A DNA stretch of 64,000 nt from Acidimicrobiales bacterium (GCA_041394245.1 JAWKIR010000002.1:496001-560000), one strand, 5' to 3'; shown: positions 1-10,061, counted from the first letter of the stretch. Program-made: numbers and translations. The notes: generated by a model not told the origin, from the letters alone.

Positions 1-2
1 CG

Positions 3-1217
<1,215 letters not shown>

Positions 1218-1227
1218 GAACCGACTC

Positions 1228-1980
1228 ATGAGAAACGACAACGTCAAGATCCGCATCGCGTTCTCGAAGCACGGCAAGATCCGGTTCACCTCGCACCGCG
1301 ACGTGGCCCGTATCTGGGAGCGCACGCTGCGGCGGGTCGCGTTGCCCGTCGCGTACAGCGAGGGGTTCTCGCCGCGACCGAAGCTGAGCTTCGGTCTGGC
1401 CCTCTCGACCGGGCACGAGTCCGATGCCGAGTATCTCGACATCGAGCTCGATCCGGAGCGCACCGACACGACCATGGATCTCGAGTCGCTCGCGGCCGAG
1501 CTCACCGGGCATCTGCCGATCGGCATGGCCGTCATCTCGGTGGCGTTCGTCGAGCGGTCGACACCGTCGTTGCAGGAAGCAGTCACCAGTTGTACCTGGC
1601 AGATCGACGTCGTCGACGTCGATGCCGAAACCGCAGCCGGCGCCGTGGCCCGAGCGCTCGCTGCGGAGCATCTCGTCGTCACCCGGGAACGAAAGGGCAG
1701 GCAGGTCACGGACGACCTGCGGCCGCTCGTACTCAGTCTCGACGTCGAAGGGCCGATTGAAGCTGACGACACCGGCACCGTTGCCGGCGTGCGGCTGATC
1801 GCAGAACTCGGCACCCAACCGCGCGCGGTCCGGGTGGCGGAACTGCTGGCAGCCCTCGATCCACCGCTCGTCGAGCGACGGGTGGTGCGGCTTCACCAAT
1901 GGATCACGAACGACGACACCGCAGAGCGCAGCGATCCGCTGAGCGCCGCGTTGTCATCCGCACCGGTGGGGGCGACGTGA
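1228..1980 (+). CDS. TIGR03936/DUF2344 radical SAM-associated protein
   Basis: A 250-residue protein beginning MRNDNVKIRIAFSKHGKIRF, with the typical DUF2344 opening (K-H-G-KIRFTSHRD) and the SEGFSPRPKLSFGLAL motif near residues 45-60. It contains no CxxxCxxC and so is not itself a radical SAM enzyme. The ATG at 1228 lies 11 bp after the stop of the radical SAM gene; the frame is open further upstream, but an earlier start would overlap that gene heavily. In many bacteria the two proteins are encoded together or fused, so they probably act as a complex. The precise reaction is not known. Confidence 0.87.
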   Translation: MRNDNVKIRIAFSKHGKIRFTSHRDVARIWERTLRRVALPVAYSEGFSPRPKLSFGLALSTGHESDAEYLDIELDPERTDTTMDLESLAAELTGHLPIGMAVISVAFVERSTPSLQEAVTSCTWQIDVVDVDAETAAGAVARALAAEHLVVTRERKGRQVTDDLRPLVLSLDVEGPIEADDTGTVAGVRLIAELGTQPRAVRVAELLAALDPPLVERRVVRLHQWITNDDTAERSDPLSAALSSAPVGAT

Positions 1981-2022
1981 ACGTCTCCCCAGGCTCGGTG
2001 CCCCGAACGAAGGAATGCAACC

Positions 2023-3762
2023 ATGGCCGAATCAGAGGCCGACAACATCCAGTCCCAGGGCGCCAACCCGCCGTCGTCGGGAGCTGACAGCAAGCCCAAG
2101 ATCGGCGACAGCCGGCCGGCTCCGCAGGTGGGCGACAGCCGCCCCGCACCCCAGGGTTCGGCGTCGCGGGCGTCGGGGCAATCCCAAGGCGAGCAGGGCC
2201 AGAACGGCGACGGCAGCGCCAAGAAGCGTCGCCGCCGGCGTGGCGGTCGCGGTCGTGGCCGCGGTGGTCAGGGCGGTGGCGGTCAGGGCGGCGGCCAGCA
2301 GGGAAGCCAGCAGGGCGGCTCCGACGGCGGTCGGCAGGGCCAGAGGCAGAACAACGGTGGCCAGCGGCAGGGGCGTGGTGGCGGTCAGCGCCCCACCCCG
2401 GTCGAGGCGATCATCGACGACGAAGCCGTCGAGCTCGACGAGAAGACCCTCGAGACGCGCCGGGGGAGGACCCGCAACGGTCAGGCCATCGGCCGCTACC
2501 TGATGTGTGTCTCCGTCGGGGAGAAGGCGACACAGATCGCCACACTCGAGGGACGCAAACTTGTCGAGCATCAGGTGTCTCGTCCGGCCGACGACGTCAG
2601 CCAGATCCACGGCAACATCTACATCGGACGTGTGCAGAACGTCCTGCCGGGCATGGAGGCCGCGTTCGTCGACATCGCCACGCCGAAGAACGCCGTGCTC
2701 TACCGCGGCGACGTGCAGTACGACCCCGACGACGTGGAGAAGGGCAGCCGCAAGGAGCAGGCCCGCATCGAGGACATCCTCAAGGCGAAGCAGACCATCC
2801 TCTGCCAGGTCACGAAGAACCCGATCGCCCACAAGGGCGCCCGGCTCACGCAGGAAGTGTCGCTTCCTGGTCGCTTCGTCGTGCTCGTGCCCAACAGCAC
2901 GACGTACGGCATCTCGAAGCGCCTCCCCGACGGGGAGCGCAAGCGCCTCCGCAGCATCCTCGACAAGGCCAAGCCGAAGCACCACGGTGTGATCGTCCGC
3001 ACGGCCGCCGAGAACGTCACCGCCGAGGAGATCGAGCGCGATGTGCGTCGTCTCGTCGCCCAGTGGGACGACATCGAGGCCCTCGCCAAGAAGACCAAGG
3101 CACCCGCGCTGCTCTATCGCGAACCCGAGGCTGCGGTGCGGATCATCCGCGAGGAGTTCACCAAGGACTTCCGTGGCGTGATCATCGACGATCGCGAGCT
3201 CTACGAGGAGGTCAAGGGGTATGTCGAGAGCATCACGCCGGCGCTCGCAGAGCGCGTCGAGTACTACGACACCGAGGCCGAGCAGCTGCCGCTCTTCGAG
3301 CGTCAACACATCGACGAACAGCTTCGCAAGGCGCTCGATCGCAAGGTCTGGTTGCCGTCCGGCGGTTCGCTGATCATCGAGGGCACCGAAGCGCTCACGG
3401 TGATCGACGTGAACACCGGCAAGAACGTCGGCAAGTCGTCGCTGGAAGAGACCGTCTATCGCAACAACCTCGAAGCCGCGGAGGAAGTGGCGAACCAGCT
3501 GCGGCTCCGCGACATCGGCGGCATCATCGTGATCGACTTCGTCGACATGGAGGTGGCGAAGAACCGCGCCGACGTGATCAAGACATTCCGCGCCGCGCTC
3601 GCGCGGGACAAGACCCGCACCCAGGTCTTCGACATCTCAGAGCTCGGGCTCGTCGAGATGACCCGCAAGCGCATCGGCGAGGGGCTCCTCGAATCGGTCT
3701 CCGATCTCTGTCCGACGTGTGACGGACGAGGCCATGTGTTGATCGACGGAATGCTCGGCTGA
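2023..3762 (+). CDS. rng: ribonuclease E/G family endoribonuclease
   Basis: A 579-residue RNase E/G protein for rRNA and mRNA processing. Residues 1 to about 125 are low complexity: a tandem GDSRPAPQ repeat, a KKRRRRR basic run and a long Gly/Gln/Arg (RGG-like) stretch, probably an RNA-binding disordered arm. An S1 domain follows (about 155-250), then the catalytic domain with the two metal-binding Asp regions (LTVIDVNTGKNVG and GGIIVIDFVDM). The Zn-link motif CPTC is near the C-terminus. There is no C-terminal degradosome scaffold as in E. coli RNase E. It lies just upstream of rplU-rpmA, a common arrangement. Either rne or rng could be used as the name. Confidence 0.93.
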   Translation: MAESEADNIQSQGANPPSSGADSKPKIGDSRPAPQVGDSRPAPQGSASRASGQSQGEQGQNGDGSAKKRRRRRGGRGRGRGGQGGGGQGGGQQGSQQGGSDGGRQGQRQNNGGQRQGRGGGQRPTPVEAIIDDEAVELDEKTLETRRGRTRNGQAIGRYLMCVSVGEKATQIATLEGRKLVEHQVSRPADDVSQIHGNIYIGRVQNVLPGMEAAFVDIATPKNAVLYRGDVQYDPDDVEKGSRKEQARIEDILKAKQTILCQVTKNPIAHKGARLTQEVSLPGRFVVLVPNSTTYGISKRLPDGERKRLRSILDKAKPKHHGVIVRTAAENVTAEEIERDVRRLVAQWDDIEALAKKTKAPALLYREPEAAVRIIREEFTKDFRGVIIDDRELYEEVKGYVESITPALAERVEYYDTEAEQLPLFERQHIDEQLRKALDRKVWLPSGGSLIIEGTEALTVIDVNTGKNVGKSSLEETVYRNNLEAAEEVANQLRLRDIGGIIVIDFVDMEVAKNRADVIKTFRAALARDKTRTQVFDISELGLVEMTRKRIGEGLLESVSDLCPTCDGRGHVLIDGMLG

Positions 3763-3782
3763 CCCGGTACAGTTGCCCACCT

Positions 3783-4091
3783 ATGTACGCAGTAGTGAAG
3801 ACCGGCGGTAAGCAGTACCGCGTCGAGCAGGGCCAGACCCTCGAAGTCGAGCGCCTGGGCGAGCCCGGGACCGACGTCAGTCTCGATCCCGTCCTCCTCG
3901 TCGACGGCGACACCGTCCTCGCGACCCCCGCCCAGCTCAAGGGTGCCTCCGTGTCCGCCACGGTGCTCGAGGAAGTCAAGGGCCCGAAGATCAACGGGTT
4001 CGTCTACAAGAACAAGTCGAACAACCGGAAGCGCTACGGCCATCGTCAGACGTTGGCTCGTATCGAGATCACCGGCATCACGAAGGGCTGA
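3783..4091 (+). CDS. rplU: 50S ribosomal protein L21
   Basis: A 102-residue L21 protein starting MYAVVKTGGKQYRVEQGQ, with the family's C-terminal YKNKSNNRKRYGHRQ block that contacts 23S rRNA. Length is normal. It begins 20 bp after the RNase E/G stop and is followed 6 bp later by rpmA, so the two ribosomal genes are one transcription unit, probably read through from the RNase gene. No extended leader structure is visible in the 20-bp gap. Confidence 0.98.
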   Translation: MYAVVKTGGKQYRVEQGQTLEVERLGEPGTDVSLDPVLLVDGDTVLATPAQLKGASVSATVLEEVKGPKINGFVYKNKSNNRKRYGHRQTLARIEITGITKG

Positions 4092-4097
4092 TTCTCC

Positions 4098-4349
4098 ATG
4101 TCGAAGACAAAGGGCGGCGGCTCTACCCGCAACGGCCGCGACTCGAACAGCAAGCGCCTCGGCGTGAAGGTCTACGACGGTGGCCAGGTGCAGGCCGGCA
4201 CGATCATCGTGCGTCAGCGCGGCACCCGGATCCATCCGGGTGAGAACGTCATGCGCGGCGGCGACGACACCCTGTTCGCCACGGCCGACGGCAAGGTGAA
4301 GTTCGGGCAGCGGCGCGGCCGTAAGCTCGTCGACATCATCCCCGGCTGA
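4098..4349 (+). CDS. rpmA: 50S ribosomal protein L27
   Basis: An 83-residue L27, with the usual GGGSTRNGRDSNSKRLGVK N-terminal arm that reaches the peptidyl-transferase centre and the RQRGTRIHPGENVMRGGDDTLFA core. It starts with no N-terminal extension of the kind cleaved in Firmicutes. It is 6 bp behind rplU. Directly after its stop there is a small hairpin (GGAACCC/GGGTTCC, 4352-4368) and then the palindromic repeat array, which may end transcription in place of the usual read-through to obg. Confidence 0.98.
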   Translation: MSKTKGGGSTRNGRDSNSKRLGVKVYDGGQVQAGTIIVRQRGTRIHPGENVMRGGDDTLFATADGKVKFGQRRGRKLVDIIPG

Positions 4350-4351
4350 CG

Positions 4352-4507
4352 GGAACCCTTCGGGTTCCTTGGAGTTGCTGCGCAACTCCCTCGGGCAATC
4401 GGGTTCCTTGGAGTTGCTGCGCAACTCCCACGGGCATCGAGTGCTGCGCAACTCCCACGGGCATCGAGTGCTGCGCAACTCGCTCGGGCATCGGGTGCTG
4501 CGGCCTC
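4352..4507. repeat. palindromic tandem repeat array between rpmA and dgt
   Basis: A hairpin GGAACCC-TTC-GGGTTCC (4352-4368) is followed by two copies of the perfect palindrome GGAGTTGC-TGC-GCAACTCC at 4371-4389 and 4410-4428. From 4415 the sequence continues as a 27-bp direct repeat; the motif TGCTGCGCAAC recurs at 4415, 4442 and 4469 and a degenerate copy begins at 4496. The spacers read CTCCCACGGGCATCGAG or close variants. The array lies between the convergent rpmA and dgt genes and could act as a bidirectional terminator or a REP-like element. It is not a CRISPR: the spacers are nearly identical. Confidence 0.8.
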
Positions 4508-4511
4508 CGGG

Positions 4512-5633
4512 CTAGTCGATTCCTTCGGGGAGCGCTTCGGGGGGCATGCCGAGCCATTCGATCGCGGCGCGACGGGCGTAGCGATCGGTCATGCCCGCAA
4601 CCCATTCGACCGAGGCTCTCCGGATGCCTTCCTCCGAGTCATCGGTGAGGAGGCGAGCGGGGAGCCTCGTCGCGTCGGACGCCAGATGGTCGACAAGACC
4701 CTGGAGCATCCCGATCACGAGGGCGGCCTGCTCGCGCGATTCGGGCCGCAGATAGATGCGTTCATAGTTGAACGAGCGGAACGCGGCCAGCGCTTCGGCA
4801 TGATCGGCGGTCATGCCGATGCGTCCGGTCGCCTCGGTTGCGTCGATCATCGCGCCGATCAGCGCGGCGAGCTGGGTTCGGCGGCTGGCGCCACAACGCT
4901 CCAGGACGAGATCGGGGAGGTCGCCGGAGCGCACGACCCCGGCGGTCGCGGCGTCTTCGAAGTCGTGACAGACGTAGGCGATCCGGTCGGCCCAGCTGAC
5001 CACCTCTGCTTCGGGAGTCGACGGCGCCGGCCGTGACCACGAGTGGTTGCGGATGCCGTCGAGGGTTTCGACACAGAGGTTCAGCGGGGCGAGGGTGACA
5101 TCGGCACCCCAGACGGCATGGTCGAAGCCGTCGGCGAGATAGGGCGCAAGGGCGTCCTCGCTCGCATGGCCGCCCGGTCCGTGGCCACAGTCGTGGCCGA
5201 GGGCGATCGCCTCGGTGAGCGGCACGTTGAGACCGAGGGCACGGCTGACGCTGCGGGCTACCTGGGCGACCTCGAGGGCGTGGGTCAGGCGAGTGCGTTG
5301 GTGGTCGTCCGGGAACACGAAGACCTGGGTCTTGCCCGCCAGGCGGCGAAACGCGGTTGCGTGAAGGATCCGATCGCGATCTCGTTCGAAGCAGGTACGG
5401 GTGCGGTCGGGGGCTTCTTCGACCCCTCGGGTGCCGGCGCCGCCACTGCGCGTGGCCCCGGGCCGCAACGACTGCGCCTCACGTGCTTCGCGTGCCGCGC
5501 GGTCGAGTACCGGGCCGGCCTCGACGACGGCATGGGAGTCGGCATGGGCGACCTCGACCCCTGCGGCGTGGTGGCCCCGCATGGTGGAGCCCCATTCGCG
5601 TTCTCGCTCGGTCAGCTCGTCCATGGAGGTCAT
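4512..5633 (-). CDS. dgt: dGTPase-like HD-domain triphosphohydrolase
   Basis: A 373-residue HD hydrolase of the dGTP triphosphohydrolase-like family. The metal ligands are in place: the His in LTHALEVAQVARS, the HD pair in GHDCGHGPGGHASED and the final Asp in WADRIAYVCHDFEDA. The C-terminal GMTDRYA block is typical. Its likely role is hydrolysis of dNTPs to deoxynucleosides and triphosphate. Two starts are possible: ATG at 5633, with GGGAG directly against it, or ATG at 5624, which has the same SD at a better distance of about 9 nt and gives MDELTEREREW. It points away from the tad-like genes and converges on rpmA. Confidence 0.9.
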   Translation of the reverse strand: MTSMDELTEREREWGSTMRGHHAAGVEVAHADSHAVVEAGPVLDRAAREAREAQSLRPGATRSGGAGTRGVEEAPDRTRTCFERDRDRILHATAFRRLAGKTQVFVFPDDHQRTRLTHALEVAQVARSVSRALGLNVPLTEAIALGHDCGHGPGGHASEDALAPYLADGFDHAVWGADVTLAPLNLCVETLDGIRNHSWSRPAPSTPEAEVVSWADRIAYVCHDFEDAATAGVVRSGDLPDLVLERCGASRRTQLAALIGAMIDATEATGRIGMTADHAEALAAFRSFNYERIYLRPESREQAALVIGMLQGLVDHLASDATRLPARLLTDDSEEGIRRASVEWVAGMTDRYARRAAIEWLGMPPEALPEGID

Positions 5634-5660
5634 CTCCCGAGCCTAGGGGGCCGCTCGACT

Positions 5661-5674
5661 GGGTCGAACGACCC
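5661..5674. promoter_or_regulatory. inverted repeat in divergent dgt / tadE-like intergenic region
   Basis: A perfect inverted repeat GGGTCG-AA-CGACCC lies 28 bp upstream of dgt and 120 bp upstream of the first TadE-like gene. Its position in a 160-bp divergent promoter region would suit an operator, but no regulator or promoter hexamer can be assigned with confidence. Confidence 0.35.
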
Positions 5675-5793
5675 TGGCAGAGGGGCCGTTCAGCCTCTCC
5701 GGAAAGCGGTGTGAATGACTCAACCACAGACCGTGGTGTGCCGACAGTATTGAGAGGGACGCGGAAACCGACGCGTTCCAGCGATCGACGGGA

Positions 5794-6384
5794 GTGCCGG
5801 TGAAGAACCGACGTATGCGAGGCGAGAGGGGGGCGACGCTCGTGGAGTCCGCGTTGATCACGCCCCTGCTGTTGCTTTTCGTGTTCGGCATCTTCGAGTT
5901 CGGTTTCGCCTTCCGCGACTACCTCACCGTGTCGAACGCGACCCACGACGGTGCCCGCGAGGTCAGTGTCGCCGGCAACAGCGCCGACGCCGACTACCGG
6001 ATGCTTCGAGCGATCCAGCGGGGTTCGGCCGCGCTGCCCGACGACGCACTCGAACAGATCATCGTCTTCAAGGCCACCGGCCCCGGTGATTCGCCGGACC
6101 CCTCGTGCTTCAGTGGCTCGCAGGCCGGTCTGTGCAACGTCTACGTGCCGAGCGACTTCAACCGGGCGGCCGACGAGTTCGGCTGCAACGGGTCGTCGAC
6201 CGTCACCCCCAACGCACCGGACGACGCCTGGTGTCCCACCACCCGTCAGGTGTCGGTCGGCACCGGCCTCGACTATGTCGGCGTCTGGATGCAGACCACC
6301 CACACCTACATCACCGGGCTGTTCGGCACGTCGGTGACGATGGACGATCAGATCATCCTCAAAGTGGAGCCACAGGATCAATGA
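5794..6384 (+). CDS. TadE-like pseudopilin
   Basis: A 196-residue TadE-family minor pilin. The N-terminus has a basic stretch and GERGATLVESALITP, where the Gly and the Glu (about residue 18) match the prepilin-type motif, then one hydrophobic helix to about residue 42. The exported part carries five or so cysteines (PSCF, GLCNVY, EFGCNG, AWCPTT), unusual for TadE and suggesting disulfides. A GTG at 5794 is used here; GTG 5800 and ATG 5815 are alternatives. Its stop overlaps the next ATG (ATGA). No tadA/B/C, prepilin peptidase or Flp gene is in the window, so the secretion machinery must be elsewhere. Confidence 0.8.
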   Translation: MPVKNRRMRGERGATLVESALITPLLLLFVFGIFEFGFAFRDYLTVSNATHDGAREVSVAGNSADADYRMLRAIQRGSAALPDDALEQIIVFKATGPGDSPDPSCFSGSQAGLCNVYVPSDFNRAADEFGCNGSSTVTPNAPDDAWCPTTRQVSVGTGLDYVGVWMQTTHTYITGLFGTSVTMDDQIILKVEPQDQ

Positions 6385-7028
6385 CGTATCTCCTCCGCCG
6401 TCTGCGACGAGCTTCCGACCGGCGGGCCCGTGGCGAGCGCGGCGTGGCCATGGTGGAGATGGCGATCGTCGCCCCTCTGCTCGCGCTCGTGATCGGCGGG
6501 ATGGTCGAGTTCGGCATGCTGTGGCGAGACGACATGACCGCGTCGGCCTCGACCCGTGCTGCGGCCCGTGTCGCGTCCAACCTCGGAGACGACAACCTCG
6601 CCGACTACGAGGCCCTTCTGGCTCTCGATGCCGGCCTTTCCGGGCTCACGAACCTGAACGTCGAGGGCGTGTTGATCTACAACGCGTCGGCCTCCGATGG
6701 AGAACCGCATCCCAGCTGCTTCGACGCAAGCGGCGACCCGGTCGACTCGGCGGGGCAGTGCAACTACTACACGGCGGCCGAACTGGCGGCGGTGTCGTCG
6801 CTCAGCTGCTCCCCACCCGGCGGCTGTGCCGAGTTCCCCGACGACGCGTCCTGTGCCAGCGGGTGGGCGACCTACTTCTGCCCACAGACGCGCAGCACCA
6901 ACCAGGGCGCGGGGACGACCATCGTCGGCGTGTGGGTACGAATTCAACGCGATTACATCACCGGGATGCTGCCCGGTGACGGTGTGACGATCACCGATCA
7001 AACGGTCATGAGAGTGGAGCCCCGATGA
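6381..7028 (+). CDS. TadE-like pseudopilin, second copy
   Basis: A 215-residue TadE-family protein, paralogous to the previous gene and overlapping it by ATGA. It has the motif GERGVAMVEMAIVAP with Glu about residue 26, one membrane helix and an exported domain with a longer cysteine-rich insert (PSCF, GQCNYY, LSCSPPGGC, ASCASG, YFCPQT). Both paralogues end in a similar pattern, a V-W-x-x hydrophobic strand, YITG and ITDQ/MDDQ before V-EPQ/R, so they share one fold. It probably forms a minor component of a Tad pilus or a related envelope structure. Confidence 0.8.
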   Translation: MTYLLRRLRRASDRRARGERGVAMVEMAIVAPLLALVIGGMVEFGMLWRDDMTASASTRAAARVASNLGDDNLADYEALLALDAGLSGLTNLNVEGVLIYNASASDGEPHPSCFDASGDPVDSAGQCNYYTAAELAAVSSLSCSPPGGCAEFPDDASCASGWATYFCPQTRSTNQGAGTTIVGVWVRIQRDYITGMLPGDGVTITDQTVMRVEPR

Positions 7029-8782
7029 ATCGGCACGCACGAACCCCTCGATCCGCTTCCCGTGACCGCGGCTACGCCGCGGTCATGACCGCGCTCGTCC
7101 TGGTGCCGTTGCTCGGCTTCGCCGGCTTCGCCGTCGACGTCGGTGGTTGGTACGCCCGCGCGTCGTCGATCCAGCGCGCCGCCGACGCGGCGGCGCTCGC
7201 CGGTGTGGTGTGGCAGCCCGACTTCGCCGTCGCGGAGGCCGAGGCCCGTGCCGCTGCCTCGCGCAACGGGTTCACCCACGGCGTCGACGGGATCACCGTC
7301 GAAGTGGTGAACGCGGGAACGAACCAGCTCTATGTCCGCATCACCGACACCGACGCCGATCTGTACTTTGCCGGGCTGTTCGTCGACAACGTGACCATCG
7401 GACGCTCTGCGACGTCGGAGTACGTGAAGAGCGTGCCGATGGGGAGCCCCGAGAACTTCCTCGGCAACGACCCGATCAACGGCAACAGCCCGAACCTGTG
7501 GCTTGCCACGTTCGGCCCCCGAACCGAGAAGCGTTCGGGCGACCGTTATCACACCGAAGTCTGTGGCGGCTCCATCTTCTGCACGGGGAACGCGAACGAC
7601 GAGTTCGCTCCCGAGGGCTACTTCTTCACCGTCTCGGTGTCGGCGTTGCAGGCGGCGGCACTGAACATCGAGATCTTCGACGTCGTGCACCACGACTACG
7701 AGGATCTCTGTAGCGCCGGCTTCCTCTTCAACGACGGCACCGTCGGGGCTCAGGCCTGGTACAGCGGCAACACCAGCGGACTCGGCACCTATCCCGAGGA
7801 ACGCTACGAAAAGGGTGGCGCCGGCAATCCCGGCGGCGCCGCGTGGTGTCCTGGCGACAACGGCCTCAGCGGCAACTTCGAGATGACCGTGATCGTGCGT
7901 GCGCCCGACGGGACACCGTTCGACAACACCGACAACCCGGTGGTCTGCTGGTCCCGGTGGGGCAATGACGAGCCGGCGAACCAGGCGGAGTTCGTCAGCG
8001 ACCTTCTCGACAACACCCCCCGCCAGCCGGTCGCGTCGAGCGCAGCTGCCGGCTACAGCGTTCCCGCGCCGACCACGATCCCGTTCCGCGACTACTTCCG
8101 TGAGTTCGTCAACGTGTGTTCGGTCTCTTCGCCGGTCGTCGGCGAGTACGTCGTGCAGATTCGGACCAATGCGGACACCACCAATCCGACGCTGCGTGAT
8201 GCGTCGATCACCACCCAGGGGCGAAACCGCTACAGCCTGAAGGCGGGTTTCGGTTCGTCGTCGAACGCGAGCTACGGCACCGGCGTGTCGATCTCCGCCG
8301 ACGGCCGTCTGCCGATGTTCGTGAACGTGCCGCCCGGCGCCCCCTCCACGTGCTCGGGCAGCCCGACGTGCTTCTACATCGCCAGGGTGCTGCCGGAATG
8401 GGCCGGTCAGCAGCTCACGCTCGACGTGTTCGATCTGACGGATGGTTCGTCGATCGATGTTGCGTTCGTGCCGCCCGCCGACTCGGGACTCGCGTCCTTC
8501 GCCAGCTGTGACTTCATCTTCTATCCGGAGGGCGGCGGACAGGTCGATCTCAACGAGTCGAACTGTGTTGCGTCCTACAGCAACAACTCCCAGCTCCAGA
8601 ACGGCGGGAGCAATGGGGACTCGATCGCCGCGGTGATCAACATTCCGGTGGGCTACACCTGCAACGACGCGAGCGCCTTCGGGTGTTGGGTCACCGCGGA
8701 GCTGTCGTTCAACGGCACGCCCTCCGATACGACCACATGGTCGGCGGAAGTCACCGGCGACCCGATTCGCCTCATCGAATAA
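7025..8782 (+). CDS. TadG-like pilus assembly protein
   Basis: A 585-residue protein overlapping the preceding gene by ATGA. The N-terminus (SRDRGYAAVMTALVLVPLLG, then FAVDVGGWYARASSIQRAADAAALAG) is the TadG/Tad-like module: a prepilin-like helix followed by the AADAAALAG helix. The rest, about 500 residues, is a secreted beta-rich region with many Asn, Ser, Thr and paired cysteines, and no recognised catalytic motif. As the last and largest of three coupled genes it is probably the surface-exposed partner of the two TadE-like proteins. Function beyond this is unknown. Confidence 0.78.
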   Translation: MNRHARTPRSASRDRGYAAVMTALVLVPLLGFAGFAVDVGGWYARASSIQRAADAAALAGVVWQPDFAVAEAEARAAASRNGFTHGVDGITVEVVNAGTNQLYVRITDTDADLYFAGLFVDNVTIGRSATSEYVKSVPMGSPENFLGNDPINGNSPNLWLATFGPRTEKRSGDRYHTEVCGGSIFCTGNANDEFAPEGYFFTVSVSALQAAALNIEIFDVVHHDYEDLCSAGFLFNDGTVGAQAWYSGNTSGLGTYPEERYEKGGAGNPGGAAWCPGDNGLSGNFEMTVIVRAPDGTPFDNTDNPVVCWSRWGNDEPANQAEFVSDLLDNTPRQPVASSAAAGYSVPAPTTIPFRDYFREFVNVCSVSSPVVGEYVVQIRTNADTTNPTLRDASITTQGRNRYSLKAGFGSSSNASYGTGVSISADGRLPMFVNVPPGAPSTCSGSPTCFYIARVLPEWAGQQLTLDVFDLTDGSSIDVAFVPPADSGLASFASCDFIFYPEGGGQVDLNESNCVASYSNNSQLQNGGSNGDSIAAVINIPVGYTCNDASAFGCWVTAELSFNGTPSDTTTWSAEVTGDPIRLIE

Positions 8783-8819
8783 TCCGAGGCGTCGGCGATC
8801 GACCCCGTAGCCTTGCGGG

Positions 8820-10061
8820 GTGTCCGCGTTCGTCGATGAGTGCAATATCAACGTGAAAGCCGGCGATGGCGGCGCGGGATGCGTCTCGTTTCGCCGCGAG
8901 GCCCACGTGGCCAAGGGCGGACCCGACGGCGGTGACGGCGGCGACGGTGGATCGATCTGGTTCGTCGCCGACCGCAATGTGGCGTCGCTCCTGGCCTTTC
9001 GCGACCACCCGCACCGCAAGGGCGACAACGGGAAGCACGGCAGCGGTCAGAACCGTCACGGGCACCGGGGCAAGGATCTCGAGGTGAAGGTTCCCGTGGG
9101 GACGATGGTGCTCGATCACGACACCCACGAGCCGCTCGCCGATCTCGTGCACCACGGCGACCGCTGGCTGGCGGCCAAGGCCGGGGAGGGAGGTCGGGGC
9201 AACGCTCGCTTCCTGTCCAACCGGCGGCGAGCCCCGTCGTTCGCCGAGCAGGGCGAGCACGGCGAGGAACGCTGGCTCCGGCTCGAGCTGAAGCTGCTGG
9301 CCGACGTGGCCATCGTCGGCTTCCCCAACGTCGGCAAGTCCACGCTGATCAGCCGACTGTCGGCTGCGAAACCGAAGATCGCCGACTATCCCTTCACCAC
9401 CCTCGAGCCGAACCTGGGCGTCGTCCGGACCGACGAGGGTGTCGAGATGGTCCTCGCCGACATCCCGGGCCTGATCGAAGGGGCGAGCGACGGCAAGGGG
9501 CTCGGCCACCAGTTCCTGCGGCACGTGGAGCGAGCGCGCGCCCTGCTGATCCTGCTCGACCTCGCGCCCTACGACGGCGTCGCGCCCGAGGAGCAGGAGC
9601 GGGTCTTGTTGCAGGAGCTCGGCAACTACCAGCCCGATCTCCTCGATCGACCCCGGCTGATCGTCGGGAGTCGGGCCGACATGGCCCCCGACCACGGCTT
9701 CTCCGGCACCACCGTGAGTTCGATGACCGGCGATGGGCTTCCCGAACTCATCGGTGCCCTCGTGCGTATGGTCGGTGCCGCTCGTGAGGAGGAACCCGAC
9801 GTCGAGGGGATCACCATCCATCATCCTGTCTCGAGCGAGATCCAGCTGACGCGCCACGACGACGGTGCGTGGGAGGTACTCGGGCGGGCGGCCCGCCGGG
9901 CGGTGGCCTTGAGCGACCTGACCGACGATCAGGCGCTGGAATACGCCCAACATCGCCTCAAGCAGCTCGGTGTCAACACTGCGCTCGCCCGTGCCGGGGT
10001 GAAGCCCGGCGACGAGGTCCGCATCGGCGACTTCGCGTTCGAGTACGAAGAGGACCGATGA
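8820..10061 (+). CDS. obg: GTPase Obg/CgtA
   Basis: A 413-residue Obg GTPase for 50S ribosome assembly and stress control. The Gly-rich OBG fold is at residues 1-160 (KAGDGGAGCVSFRRE, GGPDGGDGGDGGS), then the G domain with G1 GFPNVGKST, the TT of switch I (YPFTTLEPN) and G3 DIPGLIEGAS. A C-terminal OCT domain follows (about 330-410). It starts with GTG at 8820. Normally it follows rpmA directly; here 4.4 kb of dgt and tad-like genes separate them. It overlaps proB by ATGA. Confidence 0.96.
   Translation: MSAFVDECNINVKAGDGGAGCVSFRREAHVAKGGPDGGDGGDGGSIWFVADRNVASLLAFRDHPHRKGDNGKHGSGQNRHGHRGKDLEVKVPVGTMVLDHDTHEPLADLVHHGDRWLAAKAGEGGRGNARFLSNRRRAPSFAEQGEHGEERWLRLELKLLADVAIVGFPNVGKSTLISRLSAAKPKIADYPFTTLEPNLGVVRTDEGVEMVLADIPGLIEGASDGKGLGHQFLRHVERARALLILLDLAPYDGVAPEEQERVLLQELGNYQPDLLDRPRLIVGSRADMAPDHGFSGTTVSSMTGDGLPELIGALVRMVGAAREEEPDVEGITIHHPVSSEIQLTRHDDGAWEVLGRAARRAVALSDLTDDQALEYAQHRLKQLGVNTALARAGVKPGDEVRIGDFAFEYEEDR

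Noticed and set aside
4371..4507. CRISPR array
   Set aside because: The intervals are nearly identical instead of unique, and no cas gene is near. It is a palindromic tandem repeat.
4336..4605. An 89-residue minus-strand frame through the repeats
   Set aside because: It only translates the 27-bp repeat and overlaps the end of dgt in another frame, without an SD or homology.
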